In this document: positions 23,678 through 32,024 of the stretch, in pieces
How positions within the stretch are numbered: the first letter of the stretch is position 1
Layout: the number at the start of each line of letters is the position of its first letter
Origin: Pseudolactococcus sp041800635
Lineage (GTDB): Bacteria > Bacillota > Bacilli > Lactobacillales > Streptococcaceae
Direction: 5' to 3'
Assembly: GCA_047833645.1 (NCBI GenBank)
Contig: CP181259.1
Coordinates: 558,001 to 622,000, forward strand
DNA: 64,000 nt
Program-made: the position numbers and the translations under genes
Notes under the pieces: generated by a model
The model's database searches: none
Told to the model about the DNA's origin: nothing
What the model saw: only the letters and a program-made list of their open reading frames with translations

Positions 23678-25930
23678 TCACTTTACCGTCGAGATGTGCC
23701 AGGATTTACCGTTTTTTTCAAATTTAATGGCGCCCCTCTCATCTGTTCGCAAGGTTGCAACCCCATATTTTTGAAAGGTCTCGAGCGTTTCCGCATTGGG
23801 ATGCCCGTAACGATTATCTTGCCCACAAGAAATCAACCCCAATGACGGCCGGATGGCCTTGATAAAAGCCTCAGATGAGGATGTTTTCGACCCATGATGT
23901 CCGGCCTTCAAAACATCCACCGAAAGCTCAGGATAGCGTGCCAACAACTCTCGCTCTCCTGCCGCTTCCAAATCCCCCGTCAGCAAAAACTTGGTCCCAT
24001 ACAAATTACCATACAAAACGATCGAATCATTATTCTTACCATCTCCTGGGGCCAATGGATACAACACTTCCAGATAGCGATCAAAAATCTGTAACCGTTG
24101 ACCGACTTGGCCGACCAGGATTTTAGCTTGAGTCTTCTTTAAAAGTTCGACAAATTTAACATTGCTGAGACTCCCTTGACTGACTAAAATTTTCTTGACC
24201 TTAATTTGATCGATGAGCGCAAGCAAGTCGCCCATATGATCGGCATCTGTATGGGTCACCACTAAGGTATCAATCTGACCAACACCCAAGCTTTTCAGAT
24301 AAGGAATCAAGGTCCGTTCTGCCGGTGCAGCTGTCGTTCGCGCCTGCCACTTTTGCTTCGCCCCAATCTCAATCCGACCGCCGGTATCAATCAAAATATT
24401 GCGCCGATTCAGCTGGTCTTGTAAAAAGAGACTGTCTCCCTGACCGATATCAACCATTGTCAGCGTTGGTGTTGGTGGATTTTTCGTCACAAAAAATAAG
24501 CTCAGCAAAAGGAAAGCCAGGCCAAATCTGACTTGTCGATTAGGCCACTTGTCGATTAAAAAGCCAGTCACGATGAGCATGGCCAGAAAGACGGTTGCGG
24601 TTGGTTTACCGAGTACCAGTGGATAATGACTCCAGCTGTCGGTTAATTTAATGAGGCTTTCAAGCCACTGGAAGATGATGTTAGTCTGCGTTAGCGTCAA
24701 GCCTGTCACCATTGCCAGTAGCAAAATAACGGAGAGGCCGGGGAGGAAGAGGACGTCAAAGAGGAAGCTGAAGACGAAGGTAAAAAGAATGGACAGCGGC
24801 TGGAAATTGTGAAAATAAAGGATGAGGAGCGGCAAGACGGAGAGGGAGAGGGTCAGGCTTTCGGCTAGGAGTTTGCGGTATTTGGGCAGACTTTCGAAGC
24901 GGTCGCCGAACATGGCGATGACAAAGGCGAACAGGAGCGATAGGGTGCCGCCTGTGGTTAAGAGGAATTTGGGCATGAAGAGAAATAAGAGCAAGAGGGT
25001 CAGGCTAAAATTGTCGAGACTTTTGAAGCCGAGGTTGGCCAAGATTTTCTGGATGAGGGATCTGATGACGGATACTGAAAAGCCTGTCATGCCTGCATAG
25101 AAAATGGAAAACGGGATTTGAAGGAGGTCGACGAGGTCGCGTCGCAGACCCAGACGGAGCAGACCTTTGCGCAGAAAGTCAATGAAAAACGACACCTGCA
25201 TGCCGGATAAGGCAAAGAGGTGCATAATCCCCAGACTGGTATAGATGCTGCCCATCTCGTCAAAGTCTTTGCCCAGGTAACCAAACTGCAGGCCGGTCAT
25301 ATAGGCAGACATGGGGCGCGGGAAATTTTGCTCACAAAATAAAATGGCTTGACGGCGTAACAGCGGCAGGCTCCAGGTTTTTTGGGGGCTGATGCTCGTG
25401 ATCTGGTCAATGGTCAAGACACGGTAAATGTTCTGTGTTTTGAGATAAGTTTGGTAATCAAAGCCATAAAAATTACGCGCTTGACTGGCCTGCTCTAGTT
25501 GACCTGATAAGGTTAGGGTGACAGGCTGTGCTAATTGTTTATAGTATTGCTGCTCTTCTTCTGTGGCTACTTTATAGTAGACTTGATAGGTTTGCTTGCC
25601 TGATTGGGCACGAAAGGCGACTTGGTCCCCATTCACTTGAATGGAGTCAGGGATGGGGGTGATCTGGCTCACTGTCAGCTCACGCGCAAAATCTTGGGCT
25701 TCTCGCTGCTGGATTACCAGACAAACGGTCATAAAGCCGATTAAAATTAAGCTGAGCTTGCAACAGGTTCTGATGCCATTGTGCCAAATGAGGGCGAGGA
25801 GGGAGACGGCGAGAAAGATCAGGATGAGATAGGAGAAACGGAAAATGGTGTAGTAGCCGATGACGCAGAAATAGGCGATGAAGATTGCCGGTAGATCAAT
25901 CCACTGTAATGCTTTCTTTAAGTTTTTCAA
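23678..25930 (-). CDS. comEC: DNA uptake channel protein ComEC
   Basis: ComEC is the polytopic membrane channel that passes single-stranded DNA during natural transformation. About 750 residues: an N-terminal hydrophobic and OB-like region, the Competence membrane domain (roughly 200-480, many helices) and a C-terminal metallo-beta-lactamase-like domain beginning VDIGQGDSLFL with HTDADHMGD as metal site. The start is uncertain: a TTG at 25930 has a GGGGAG site 7-8 bases upstream and gives MKNLKKALQW; an ATG at 25957 is the alternative. Either way it overlaps the comEA end. It appears full length, so the uptake machinery may be functional. Confidence 0.92.
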   Translation of the reverse strand: MKNLKKALQWIDLPAIFIAYFCVIGYYTIFRFSYLILIFLAVSLLALIWHNGIRTCCKLSLILIGFMTVCLVIQQREAQDFARELTVSQITPIPDSIQVNGDQVAFRAQSGKQTYQVYYKVATEEEQQYYKQLAQPVTLTLSGQLEQASQARNFYGFDYQTYLKTQNIYRVLTIDQITSISPQKTWSLPLLRRQAILFCEQNFPRPMSAYMTGLQFGYLGKDFDEMGSIYTSLGIMHLFALSGMQVSFFIDFLRKGLLRLGLRRDLVDLLQIPFSIFYAGMTGFSVSVIRSLIQKILANLGFKSLDNFSLTLLLLFLFMPKFLLTTGGTLSLLFAFVIAMFGDRFESLPKYRKLLAESLTLSLSVLPLLILYFHNFQPLSILFTFVFSFLFDVLFLPGLSVILLLAMVTGLTLTQTNIIFQWLESLIKLTDSWSHYPLVLGKPTATVFLAMLIVTGFLIDKWPNRQVRFGLAFLLLSLFFVTKNPPTPTLTMVDIGQGDSLFLQDQLNRRNILIDTGGRIEIGAKQKWQARTTAAPAERTLIPYLKSLGVGQIDTLVVTHTDADHMGDLLALIDQIKVKKILVSQGSLSNVKFVELLKKTQAKILVGQVGQRLQIFDRYLEVLYPLAPGDGKNNDSIVLYGNLYGTKFLLTGDLEAAGERELLARYPELSVDVLKAGHHGSKTSSSEAFIKAIRPSLGLISCGQDNRYGHPNAETLETFQKYGVATLRTDERGAIKFEKNGKSWHISTVK

Positions 25931-26591
25931 TCGTCTTCTCCCCGAAACCTGAGACATTGCCCAAGTCTTCTGGCGTCTTGAAAGGGCCGTTTTGCTCGCG
26001 ATAGTCAATGATGTCCTGCGCTCTTTTAGCGCCGACGCCACTCAAGGTCTGGAGCTGGGCCAGATCGGCTGTGTTGAGGTTGACTTTGTCTGATGACGCA
26101 GCTGTGGTAGCTGTTGCGTCGCCTGGCCCTGTCGCGGTCGTATCTGTTGCGGATGATAGCGCTGATGATGGGACAACGGTGACATTTTCACCCACACTTG
26201 CGACGTAGATGATCATCTCATCCGTCACCTTTTGGGCTAAGTTGATGGATTTTCTGTCTGCTTGGTCTGTCAAGCCTCCTGCCAGAACAATGACATCATT
26301 GATTCGAGCATGGCTAGCCACCTTGTAGACAGCAGGATTTCTCACTGCGCCTTTGATGTCGACCATAATCTCTTGGTTCCCCTCCGACTTTTGACTGTCA
26401 CTAGACTCTTTTGTGGCCGGTTGTTCAGATTTGGCTGGCGCTACTGATTGATTGGGTAGGACAAGCGCCTCTCCAGCATCATTTGTCGTGCTTTTCAAGT
26501 AAAAAAAGACGCCCAAAATCAGGATAAGCCCGATGCCAATCACGAGTTTCACGTGTTCTTTTAACTGTGCGATTATTGTTTGCCAATTCAT
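25896..26591 (-). CDS. comEA: competence DNA receptor ComEA
   Basis: ComEA is the membrane-anchored receptor that binds incoming double-stranded DNA. Of 231 residues, about 15-33 form the N-terminal anchor, followed by a Ser/Gln-rich linker, an SLBB domain (about 75-130, VDIKGAVRNPAVYKV) and two helix-hairpin-helix motifs at the end (LNTADLAQLQTLSGVGAKRA and GFGEKTIEKL). A GAGGTG site precedes the ATG. It is directly followed by comEC. A TGCGTATA sequence upstream resembles the ComX box. Confidence 0.93.
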   Translation of the reverse strand: MNWQTIIAQLKEHVKLVIGIGLILILGVFFYLKSTTNDAGEALVLPNQSVAPAKSEQPATKESSDSQKSEGNQEIMVDIKGAVRNPAVYKVASHARINDVIVLAGGLTDQADRKSINLAQKVTDEMIIYVASVGENVTVVPSSALSSATDTTATGPGDATATTAASSDKVNLNTADLAQLQTLSGVGAKRAQDIIDYREQNGPFKTPEDLGNVSGFGEKTIEKLKESITVD

Positions 26592-26616
26592 ATTTTCACC
26601 TCACTTATATATACGC

Positions 26617-26646
26617 AAAAAATCCCCGTTTGTCACAGGGATTTTG
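26617..26646 (-). terminator. terminator of the natAB operon
   Basis: On the minus strand AAAATCCC and GGGGATTTT flank a 10-base loop, followed by a T run, directly after natB. Confidence 0.75.
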
Positions 26647-26647
26647 C

Positions 26648-27868
26648 TTATTTTTTAAGATTTTGAATAAATTGCTTAAAGATCTTTTCGTCGGAATAAC
26701 TCAAGACATTTTTGGCATAAATCCGCTCACCGAATTTGGCCACGAACACAAGCGCGACCAACTGCAAGGCCAGCGCGATATAAGCTTGTGTCGACGTCGA
26801 CATTTCCATGGCCAAACGGCCCGGCATCAAGGTTGGCGAAACAAAAGGCAGATAACTCAAAATTTTGATCACGATATTATTGGGCACATTGGACCCAAAA
26901 ATACTGGCCATATAGCCAACCAAAGAAAGATAAGAAATCGGCGCGATGGCTTGCTGAACCTGACTTTGGTCATTAACCAAACTAGCGATAATCGCTGTCA
27001 AGAAGAGGTAAGCCATGAGTCCCACGATCAACATCAAGACCGCATAGACCAAGAAACTCATATCGACGCCACCGACCATGCCCTTGACGCTTTCGACCAT
27101 GTCGTTGCCTTTTAGGGCAATGGCTGCAGCCACCCCTAAGATGACATAAAAAACGATATGGGTCAGAACCAATAAACCAATCCCTAGGATTTTACCAAAA
27201 TATTGGACTTTGGTGCTGGTTGCTGCTAGCAAGGTCTCCATAATCCGATTGGATTTTTCATTGGCAATCTCTTGCGCCAACATATTAGAGTAAATCATCA
27301 GCAACATGAAGATAACGATGGCCACACCAACAGAAACGAGAGAGTTGGCCGCATTTTTAGCCTCACCCCCACTCGATTCCCCTTTTTTGCTCAGAGTTTT
27401 CATGGTCAGATCAGCAGGCGTTTGCAGACTAATCAATTCCTCAGGACTTAATTTGAGATGCGTGGCTTTTTCTGCTAGTTCAATCTGTGACAAGGCTGTT
27501 TTAACCGTCGTCTCATTGAATTTTGTCGTGCTATCCGTCGACGCCACTAAGGTATATTTACCATCTTCTTTGACGAGATAGCCATCTATTTTCTCATCCA
27601 ATATCTTTTGCTTGGCCGTTTTGACATCCGCCACGGCTGAGATTTTAGCGTCTAAGACTTTATCGGTTTTAAGGGTTTGAACCAGAGCTGCATTGTCAAC
27701 AACAGCCAATCGGGCCGGTGAATCATCACTCGTCTTAGCAATTACGAAACCAATGATTAACCCAACCAATGGCAATAAGAGTGGCGTCAACACCGTCAAC
27801 CAGAAACTTGGTGTTTTAATTTTTGTCCGGTAAACTTGTCCTGCGACTAATTTCATTTGTTTAAACAT
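26648..27868 (-). CDS. ABC-2 type transporter permease (NatB-like)
   Basis: Membrane subunit of an ABC exporter of the NatB/YhaP type, related to the Bacillus sodium extruder NatAB. From the ATG at 27868 (AAGGAGGT site) there are 406 residues: one N-terminal helix (about 20-42), a long extracellular segment of about 130 residues, then five or six helices with the NEKSNRIMETLLAATST segment typical of ABC-2 permeases. Its start overlaps natA by 8 bases. The substrate could be Na+, a peptide or a drug; a role in exporting or resisting the nearby peptide products is possible but unproven, since the pair seems to have its own promoter. Confidence 0.88.
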   Translation of the reverse strand: MFKQMKLVAGQVYRTKIKTPSFWLTVLTPLLLPLVGLIIGFVIAKTSDDSPARLAVVDNAALVQTLKTDKVLDAKISAVADVKTAKQKILDEKIDGYLVKEDGKYTLVASTDSTTKFNETTVKTALSQIELAEKATHLKLSPEELISLQTPADLTMKTLSKKGESSGGEAKNAANSLVSVGVAIVIFMLLMIYSNMLAQEIANEKSNRIMETLLAATSTKVQYFGKILGIGLLVLTHIVFYVILGVAAAIALKGNDMVESVKGMVGGVDMSFLVYAVLMLIVGLMAYLFLTAIIASLVNDQSQVQQAIAPISYLSLVGYMASIFGSNVPNNIVIKILSYLPFVSPTLMPGRLAMEMSTSTQAYIALALQLVALVFVAKFGERIYAKNVLSYSDEKIFKQFIQNLKK

Positions 27869-28754
27869 TTTCAGCGACCTCCTTACGGAAAATTTCATCG
27901 AGCGTTGGTGGGGCTTGCACAAAGGCTTGCACATAGCCAGGTTGGCTAACACGTGTAAAAATCTCCCGACCGACGGCTGCATCACTGACATGAATCATGC
28001 GACCAGCACCCTGTTTCTCAATCGTCTCAACACCTGAAATCGCTGACAATTCCGCATCTGGCACATCGCTTTCCACATAAACTTGCGTGCGACCAAAACT
28101 ATCCCGAATCCTATAAATATCGCCTTGCAAGACAACTTTACCTTTTTTAAGCATAGTCACCTGATCACTGAGCAACTCTACCCCACTCATATTATGGCTG
28201 GAGAAAATAATCGCTGCACCATTTGCCTTGAGCGTTTTGATTTCCGACATCAGGAGACTGGTATTGACTGGGTCGAGGCCAGTAAAGGGTTCATCCAAAA
28301 TCAGAAAATCAGGGCGGTGAATCAAGGTCGCCATGAACTGCACTTTTTGCGCATTCCCTTTGGAAAGGGTCTGCACTTTGTCCGTGATTTTTCCGACAAC
28401 TTCTAACTTTTCCATCCAACGCACGAGCTCATCTCTTGCCTCAGACCGTTTCATGCCATGGAGCTCAGCAAAATACAAGATCTGTTCTTCAATCGTCAAT
28501 TTTTGATAAAGGCCACGCTCTTCAGGTAGAAAGCCTATTTTTTGCTTAATCTCCTGAGTAATGGGCGCGCCCTGCCACGTAATCTGACCGCTATCCGGTT
28601 TAATAAAGTCCAAAATCATCCGAAAAGTTGTCGTCTTCCCAGCACCATTTTGACCAATCAGCCCCATAATCTCGCCCGGTTTGACGGTCATGTCTAGCTG
28701 ATCAACAGCGATTTTATCACCAAATTGTTTGGTGAGGTTTTCTAGTTTTAACAC
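27861..28754 (-). CDS. ABC transporter ATP-binding protein (NatA-like)
   Basis: ATPase partner of the permease. The 297 residues contain Walker A GQNGAGKTT (near 34-42), the signature LSKGNAQKV (near 132), Walker B FLILDEPFTGLD (near 152) and the switch histidine in SSHNM. The C-terminal 80 residues form the extra domain seen in NatA/EcsA-type exporters. Confidence 0.92.
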   Translation of the reverse strand: MLKLENLTKQFGDKIAVDQLDMTVKPGEIMGLIGQNGAGKTTTFRMILDFIKPDSGQITWQGAPITQEIKQKIGFLPEERGLYQKLTIEEQILYFAELHGMKRSEARDELVRWMEKLEVVGKITDKVQTLSKGNAQKVQFMATLIHRPDFLILDEPFTGLDPVNTSLLMSEIKTLKANGAAIIFSSHNMSGVELLSDQVTMLKKGKVVLQGDIYRIRDSFGRTQVYVESDVPDAELSAISGVETIEKQGAGRMIHVSDAAVGREIFTRVSQPGYVQAFVQAPPTLDEIFRKEVAENV

Positions 28755-28854
28755 ATCTACTCTCCTCTTAACTCTAGTTGCTTAGCAACGCCAACACAAG
28801 GTCATCCCCCTACTGATCATTTGAATACTTATAATAACAATTCAATTTTATCAC

Positions 28855-28869
28855 AATTTTCTGAAGATA
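28855..28869. promoter_or_regulatory. CodY-box-like sequence upstream of natA
   Basis: AATTTTCTGAAGATA matches the CodY consensus AATTTTCWGAAAATT at 13 of 15 positions and lies about 100 bases upstream of natA, next to a likely promoter. Confidence 0.35.
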
Positions 28870-28893
28870 CCAGACTTTAACTGAATTATGCTG

Positions 28894-30285
28894 CTATTTT
28901 CTGATGCGATAAGGTACAGGAATATTAAACAATATCAACAAACCTTTTACTAATTTTGTAATGTAAGAAACACTTTCAAACATAGTGACACTAATAGTTA
29001 TTAAAAGTATTTCCTGTAGTCCAATTTGAACACTTGATATCATCCAATGAGTATAGTCAATTCTTGTAGTGCCTAGAAAAATATTCAATATAGATAAACT
29101 TATCGCATAAGATACCGCAGCTTGAAATTGTAATTGAAAATTCTTTTGTTCATTTTCTTGAACTATAGTAAACAAAATACATAAAATCGCAAGTCCCAAT
29201 AAATTAAAATACGCATCAAGTTGATTAAGTGTAATAATTATTGGCATAATAAATACCGCTATAAGATATAAAATATCCACTATTTTAGGTAAGTTTCTTT
29301 GTGTATTATTATCCCTACCACAGACTGCACAATGTTCTAGTAAATCAATCTTTACTGTATCAATACTGTTAGTTACACCATCTAAAAATTCATACATTTC
29401 TGGATAAGCTGTCATTTGATTTTGCAATATATTCAAAATATCAAGACCCAGTTTTCCAGATACAAGTTCTGTCAAACTTGGCTGAGTTGCACCTGTTCCG
29501 CATAATCTGGATATCTTCATATCTTTCTGGTAACAATGATAACATGGTGTTTTTTCAGGTATATAATTTGGTCCTACCACGCCCATTGTACCTATAAAAC
29601 CTCCTTGGACCATACTAACTTTATTTTCAAAAGCTACTTTCCCTACCCACTCTGTCATCTCTTCTGGTGTATCGATTGCTTTTACAACTAAATCAAAATC
29701 AGATTTTATCACTTCTCTAACATCTTTAATATGATGAAGTTTTTTGTGTATTATTTCTATCGTCACTTCTGGAAAAATTGCTTCAAGATGTTCTTTTAGT
29801 ACTTCAACCTTATTTCTATCAATATCTATATAGCGGTAAAGTAATTGTCTATTAAGGTTACTTAACTCAATCTGGTCAAAATCAAGAATTGTCAGATTAC
29901 TAATTCCCATTGCAGATAATTGCCAAGCTAGATGCGTCCCGATAGCACCCGCTCCTAATATCAAGATTTTCTTTTCTTTTAATTTTTGATAGGTTAATGC
30001 TGTCGTTGTAAGAGAAAAATATCCGATATTCCTTGAAAATTCTGAAGATAATTCTAGCGGTGAATCTAGCAAAACGTGTGAACTAAACAAGTCAACCATC
30101 TCAGTTTGAGAAAATACTTCTTCAAGCTCGCACATACCAATTGGATTTTGTTTCTGAAAACAATTAATAAAATGGCTATAGATCTTCTTATCTAAAATCT
30201 TTTCAAACTTAAGACCGTTCTTTATGACAAAACTTTTTTCCGTCTCCAATACCATGATAAATGGATTAGGATAATATACTTGCAC
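28894..30285 (-). CDS. E1/ThiF-like peptide-modifying enzyme with C-terminal membrane domain
   Basis: A 463-residue fusion. Residues 1-95 are a small alpha/beta region placed like the peptide-clamp (RRE) domain of MccB-type enzymes. Residues 100-330 are an adenylating E1/ThiF domain: ATP loop GAGAIG at 111-116, DFDQIELSNLNRQ at 135-147, an aspartate in AIDTPEE near 205, and a zinc site of C248, C251, C319 and C322. Residues 334-435 hold about four transmembrane helices, unusual for this family. Known relatives (MccB, PaaA) adenylate peptide carboxylates; the reaction here is inferred to be carboxylate activation on the two small peptides encoded upstream. The start is GTG with an AAGGAG site, overlapping the M50 gene by 20 bases. 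The gene is visibly AT-richer than its neighbours. Confidence 0.82.
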   Translation of the reverse strand: MQVYYPNPFIMVLETEKSFVIKNGLKFEKILDKKIYSHFINCFQKQNPIGMCELEEVFSQTEMVDLFSSHVLLDSPLELSSEFSRNIGYFSLTTTALTYQKLKEKKILILGAGAIGTHLAWQLSAMGISNLTILDFDQIELSNLNRQLLYRYIDIDRNKVEVLKEHLEAIFPEVTIEIIHKKLHHIKDVREVIKSDFDLVVKAIDTPEEMTEWVGKVAFENKVSMVQGGFIGTMGVVGPNYIPEKTPCYHCYQKDMKISRLCGTGATQPSLTELVSGKLGLDILNILQNQMTAYPEMYEFLDGVTNSIDTVKIDLLEHCAVCGRDNNTQRNLPKIVDILYLIAVFIMPIIITLNQLDAYFNLLGLAILCILFTIVQENEQKNFQLQFQAAVSYAISLSILNIFLGTTRIDYTHWMISSVQIGLQEILLITISVTMFESVSYITKLVKGLLILFNIPVPYRIRK

Positions 30286-31384
30286 GTCTTCTCCTTCGTA
30301 TTATCATAACTATAATTAAAATAATGATAAAGCAAGGTAAAATATAGTTTATGATAAAATGATAACTATTTACAAAATTGGAAAATTGCCTAGTTATGAT
30401 AAAATTCATCGTATTAATGATAAATATAGGTAAGTAGAGCATATCAATCACACCAATTGTTAAATTTGTTAAATCAAACACTTGGTTATTAGACCGGAAT
30501 AATTCGAATACATATGACAACGATTTTTCTCGTAAATTATGTTCATCCAATAACTCGCATAATATATAATAGCCATCTAGTTTGATTAAAAATGTCAAAT
30601 TTAAAAAAATCATCCCTATATTAATGGTATTCCATAAAAATATTGCATAGTTACCAAACCCAAATTGATACTCTAATAGCAATCCAATACCTAGAAATAT
30701 CATCTGACTACTAATTCCAGCAAACCAAATTTGTAAACGTTTGTATTTATCTTTAATATGTTTAATACCTGTAATATCTACATAAAATACAGGATTAAAA
30801 TGATTAAGCCCAATGCCCATTTCAAATACACTTCCTCCTGAATTTATCATCAAAATAGCATGACTACTTTCATGTAAGATGCCGATTATAAATATTTCAA
30901 ATAAATACAGAATAATCGTATCCCATCGAAAATAATTAGCTGACATTGTATGGGTAACAATTTCTTCTAGATGTCCCCTTAAAATAAATAATGTGATACC
31001 TAGAATAAAAATACCAGATAGTATTATGTGTGATAATATTTGACTTACTCTACCTTTTTTCAAAAAATGAAAATTTTTAGTTATAGGTAACAGTATTTTC
31101 AAAACATCAAATCTATTTTTAGTTTGTTCACTCTGCTCCAATAAGTTTTTACTTGACAGTAAAAGTAAGTAGCGTTCAAATTGACTTGCCGTGAAAAAAT
31201 TATCAAATAATTGATATAGCTCTCCAATTTTCTTACTGCCATCAAGATTTCGAATAATCTGATACTCTATTTTGCCAATTGTAAATGTCTGTTTAGTCCT
31301 AGTATTTCGAACGATAAACCCAGAATCATTTTCTCGAAATATTAAATCATGATTATGTTTTGGTTGCCAATCGTCTGTAAACAT
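30266..31384 (-). CDS. M50-family membrane metalloprotease with PqqD-like N-terminus
   Basis: A 372-residue membrane protein of the peptide zinc-metalloprotease type seen in RiPP loci. Residues about 10-85 look like a PqqD-type winged-helix peptide-binding domain (GFIVRN, IIRNLDGSKKIGELYQLF). Then come transmembrane helices at about 117-136 and 157-180, the second carrying the zinc motif HESSH at 171-175; further helices at 222-260 and 310-360; and LDG (D270), the likely third ligand. It ends in a run of five arginines. The expected role is cleavage of the leader of the precursor peptides, or their release from the membrane. It follows a hairpin and small genes in the same direction and overlaps the E1-like gene. 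Confidence 0.8.
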   Translation of the reverse strand: MFTDDWQPKHNHDLIFRENDSGFIVRNTRTKQTFTIGKIEYQIIRNLDGSKKIGELYQLFDNFFTASQFERYLLLLSSKNLLEQSEQTKNRFDVLKILLPITKNFHFLKKGRVSQILSHIILSGIFILGITLFILRGHLEEIVTHTMSANYFRWDTIILYLFEIFIIGILHESSHAILMINSGGSVFEMGIGLNHFNPVFYVDITGIKHIKDKYKRLQIWFAGISSQMIFLGIGLLLEYQFGFGNYAIFLWNTINIGMIFLNLTFLIKLDGYYILCELLDEHNLREKSLSYVFELFRSNNQVFDLTNLTIGVIDMLYLPIFIINTMNFIITRQFSNFVNSYHFIINYILPCFIIILIIVMIIRRRRRASILS

Positions 31385-31406
31385 CTTCTTCCTCGCTATG
31401 TAAAAA

Positions 31407-31426
31407 CATCTATCAGTTGATAGATG
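31407..31426 (-). terminator. attenuator-like hairpin before the M50 gene
   Basis: On the minus strand CATCTATCA-AC-TGATAGATG is followed by TTTTT. It sits between the small genes and the enzyme genes, so part of the transcripts may stop here, giving more precursor than enzyme. Confidence 0.6.
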
Positions 31427-31434
31427 CTATACGT

Positions 31435-31596
31435 TTAAGTTTTATGTTTTTCTAGCCAAAAATAAAGAAAATATAAAATAGAAACCACTAACAAAATAAT
31501 ACTGATTGTATTGAATATATCGTATTTTTTTTTCATAAAATGACTAGAAATAATCATGACTGCCATGATTAATGAAAATATTTTTTTTCCATTCAT
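31435..31596 (-). CDS. small two-helix membrane protein of the peptide locus (possible immunity protein)
   Basis: A 53-residue frame starting MNGKKIFSLIMAVMII and ending FLYFWLEKHKT, with hydrophobic segments at about 6-18 and 30-47 and basic residues between and after them. It lies in line with the two precursor peptides and the M50 gene. Its ATG has only a weak ribosome site (GAGTGA), so translation may depend on the upstream gene, which ends 11 bases before. Size, topology and position suggest an immunity or accessory peptide; no family is recognised. Confidence 0.55.
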   Translation of the reverse strand: MNGKKIFSLIMAVMIISSHFMKKKYDIFNTISIILLVVSILYFLYFWLEKHKT

Positions 31597-31607
31597 AGCT
31601 ATATCAC

Positions 31608-31721
31608 TCAGCAAATACCTAAAGCACCAAGTACGAAGGCACCAAACATTATCCCATTAGCAATATCTTGAGCTGTTCCATAAACAACGATTTCTTCATT
31701 TTCAATAAATTCAAATTCCAT
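31608..31721 (-). CDS. candidate RiPP/bacteriocin precursor peptide 2
   Basis: A 37-residue peptide with a GAGGAGA ribosome site. The N-terminus MEFEFIENEEIVVYG is acidic and matches the neighbouring peptide in the pattern MEF, acidic stretch, E-I or I, then YG. After the YG the sequence is a Gly/Ala-rich hydrophobic stretch ending GAFVLGALGIC, with a C-terminal cysteine. This leader/core split is typical of modified peptides; YG may mark the cleavage or recognition point. It stands 21 bases after precursor 1 and upstream of the membrane protein, M50 and E1-like genes. No family is recognised. Confidence 0.75.
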   Translation of the reverse strand: MEFEFIENEEIVVYGTAQDIANGIMFGAFVLGALGIC

Positions 31722-31742
31722 TATCTAATTTCTCCTCATCAC

Positions 31743-31850
31743 TTAATCACACAACAATACACCAACTACAATCGTTGCAGCAGCAGCACCAAAAAAAGCA
31801 CCATCACCATATGCAATCGTTTCAGTTTCTTCTACTAAATTAAACTCCAT
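31743..31850 (-). CDS. candidate RiPP/bacteriocin precursor peptide 1
   Basis: A 35-residue peptide with a GAGGAGAGG ribosome site 5 bases before its ATG. The leader MEFNLVEETETIAYG mirrors precursor 2; the remaining 20 residues (DGAFFGAAAATI then VVGVLLCD) are small and hydrophobic with a cysteine next to the C-terminus. The two peptides share leader but differ in core, as in two-component bacteriocins or precursor families. It is the first gene after the leftward promoter at about 32025. Confidence 0.75.
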   Translation of the reverse strand: MEFNLVEETETIAYGDGAFFGAAAATIVVGVLLCD

Positions 31851-32024
31851 ATTTCCTCTCCTCACATAAATTACTGACTATCGACTTGTCAGTATAAAGT
31901 TATAAAGAAACATCTACTCAACTGTCACAAACACTATTCATCACCGGATTATAAATTCTCGATAGGCGTTTTAAACCGCTTGAATCAGTAAAAGAAAATA
32001 TTTTCTATCAACCTTACAGTAATA

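Noticed and set aside
26648..28754. NatAB-like transporter as dedicated exporter of the peptide locus
   Set aside because: A 139-base gap with its own likely promoter separates it from the island, its base composition is like the housekeeping genes, and the domain type is not that of peptidase-containing bacteriocin exporters. A link remains possible but is not supported by sequence alone.
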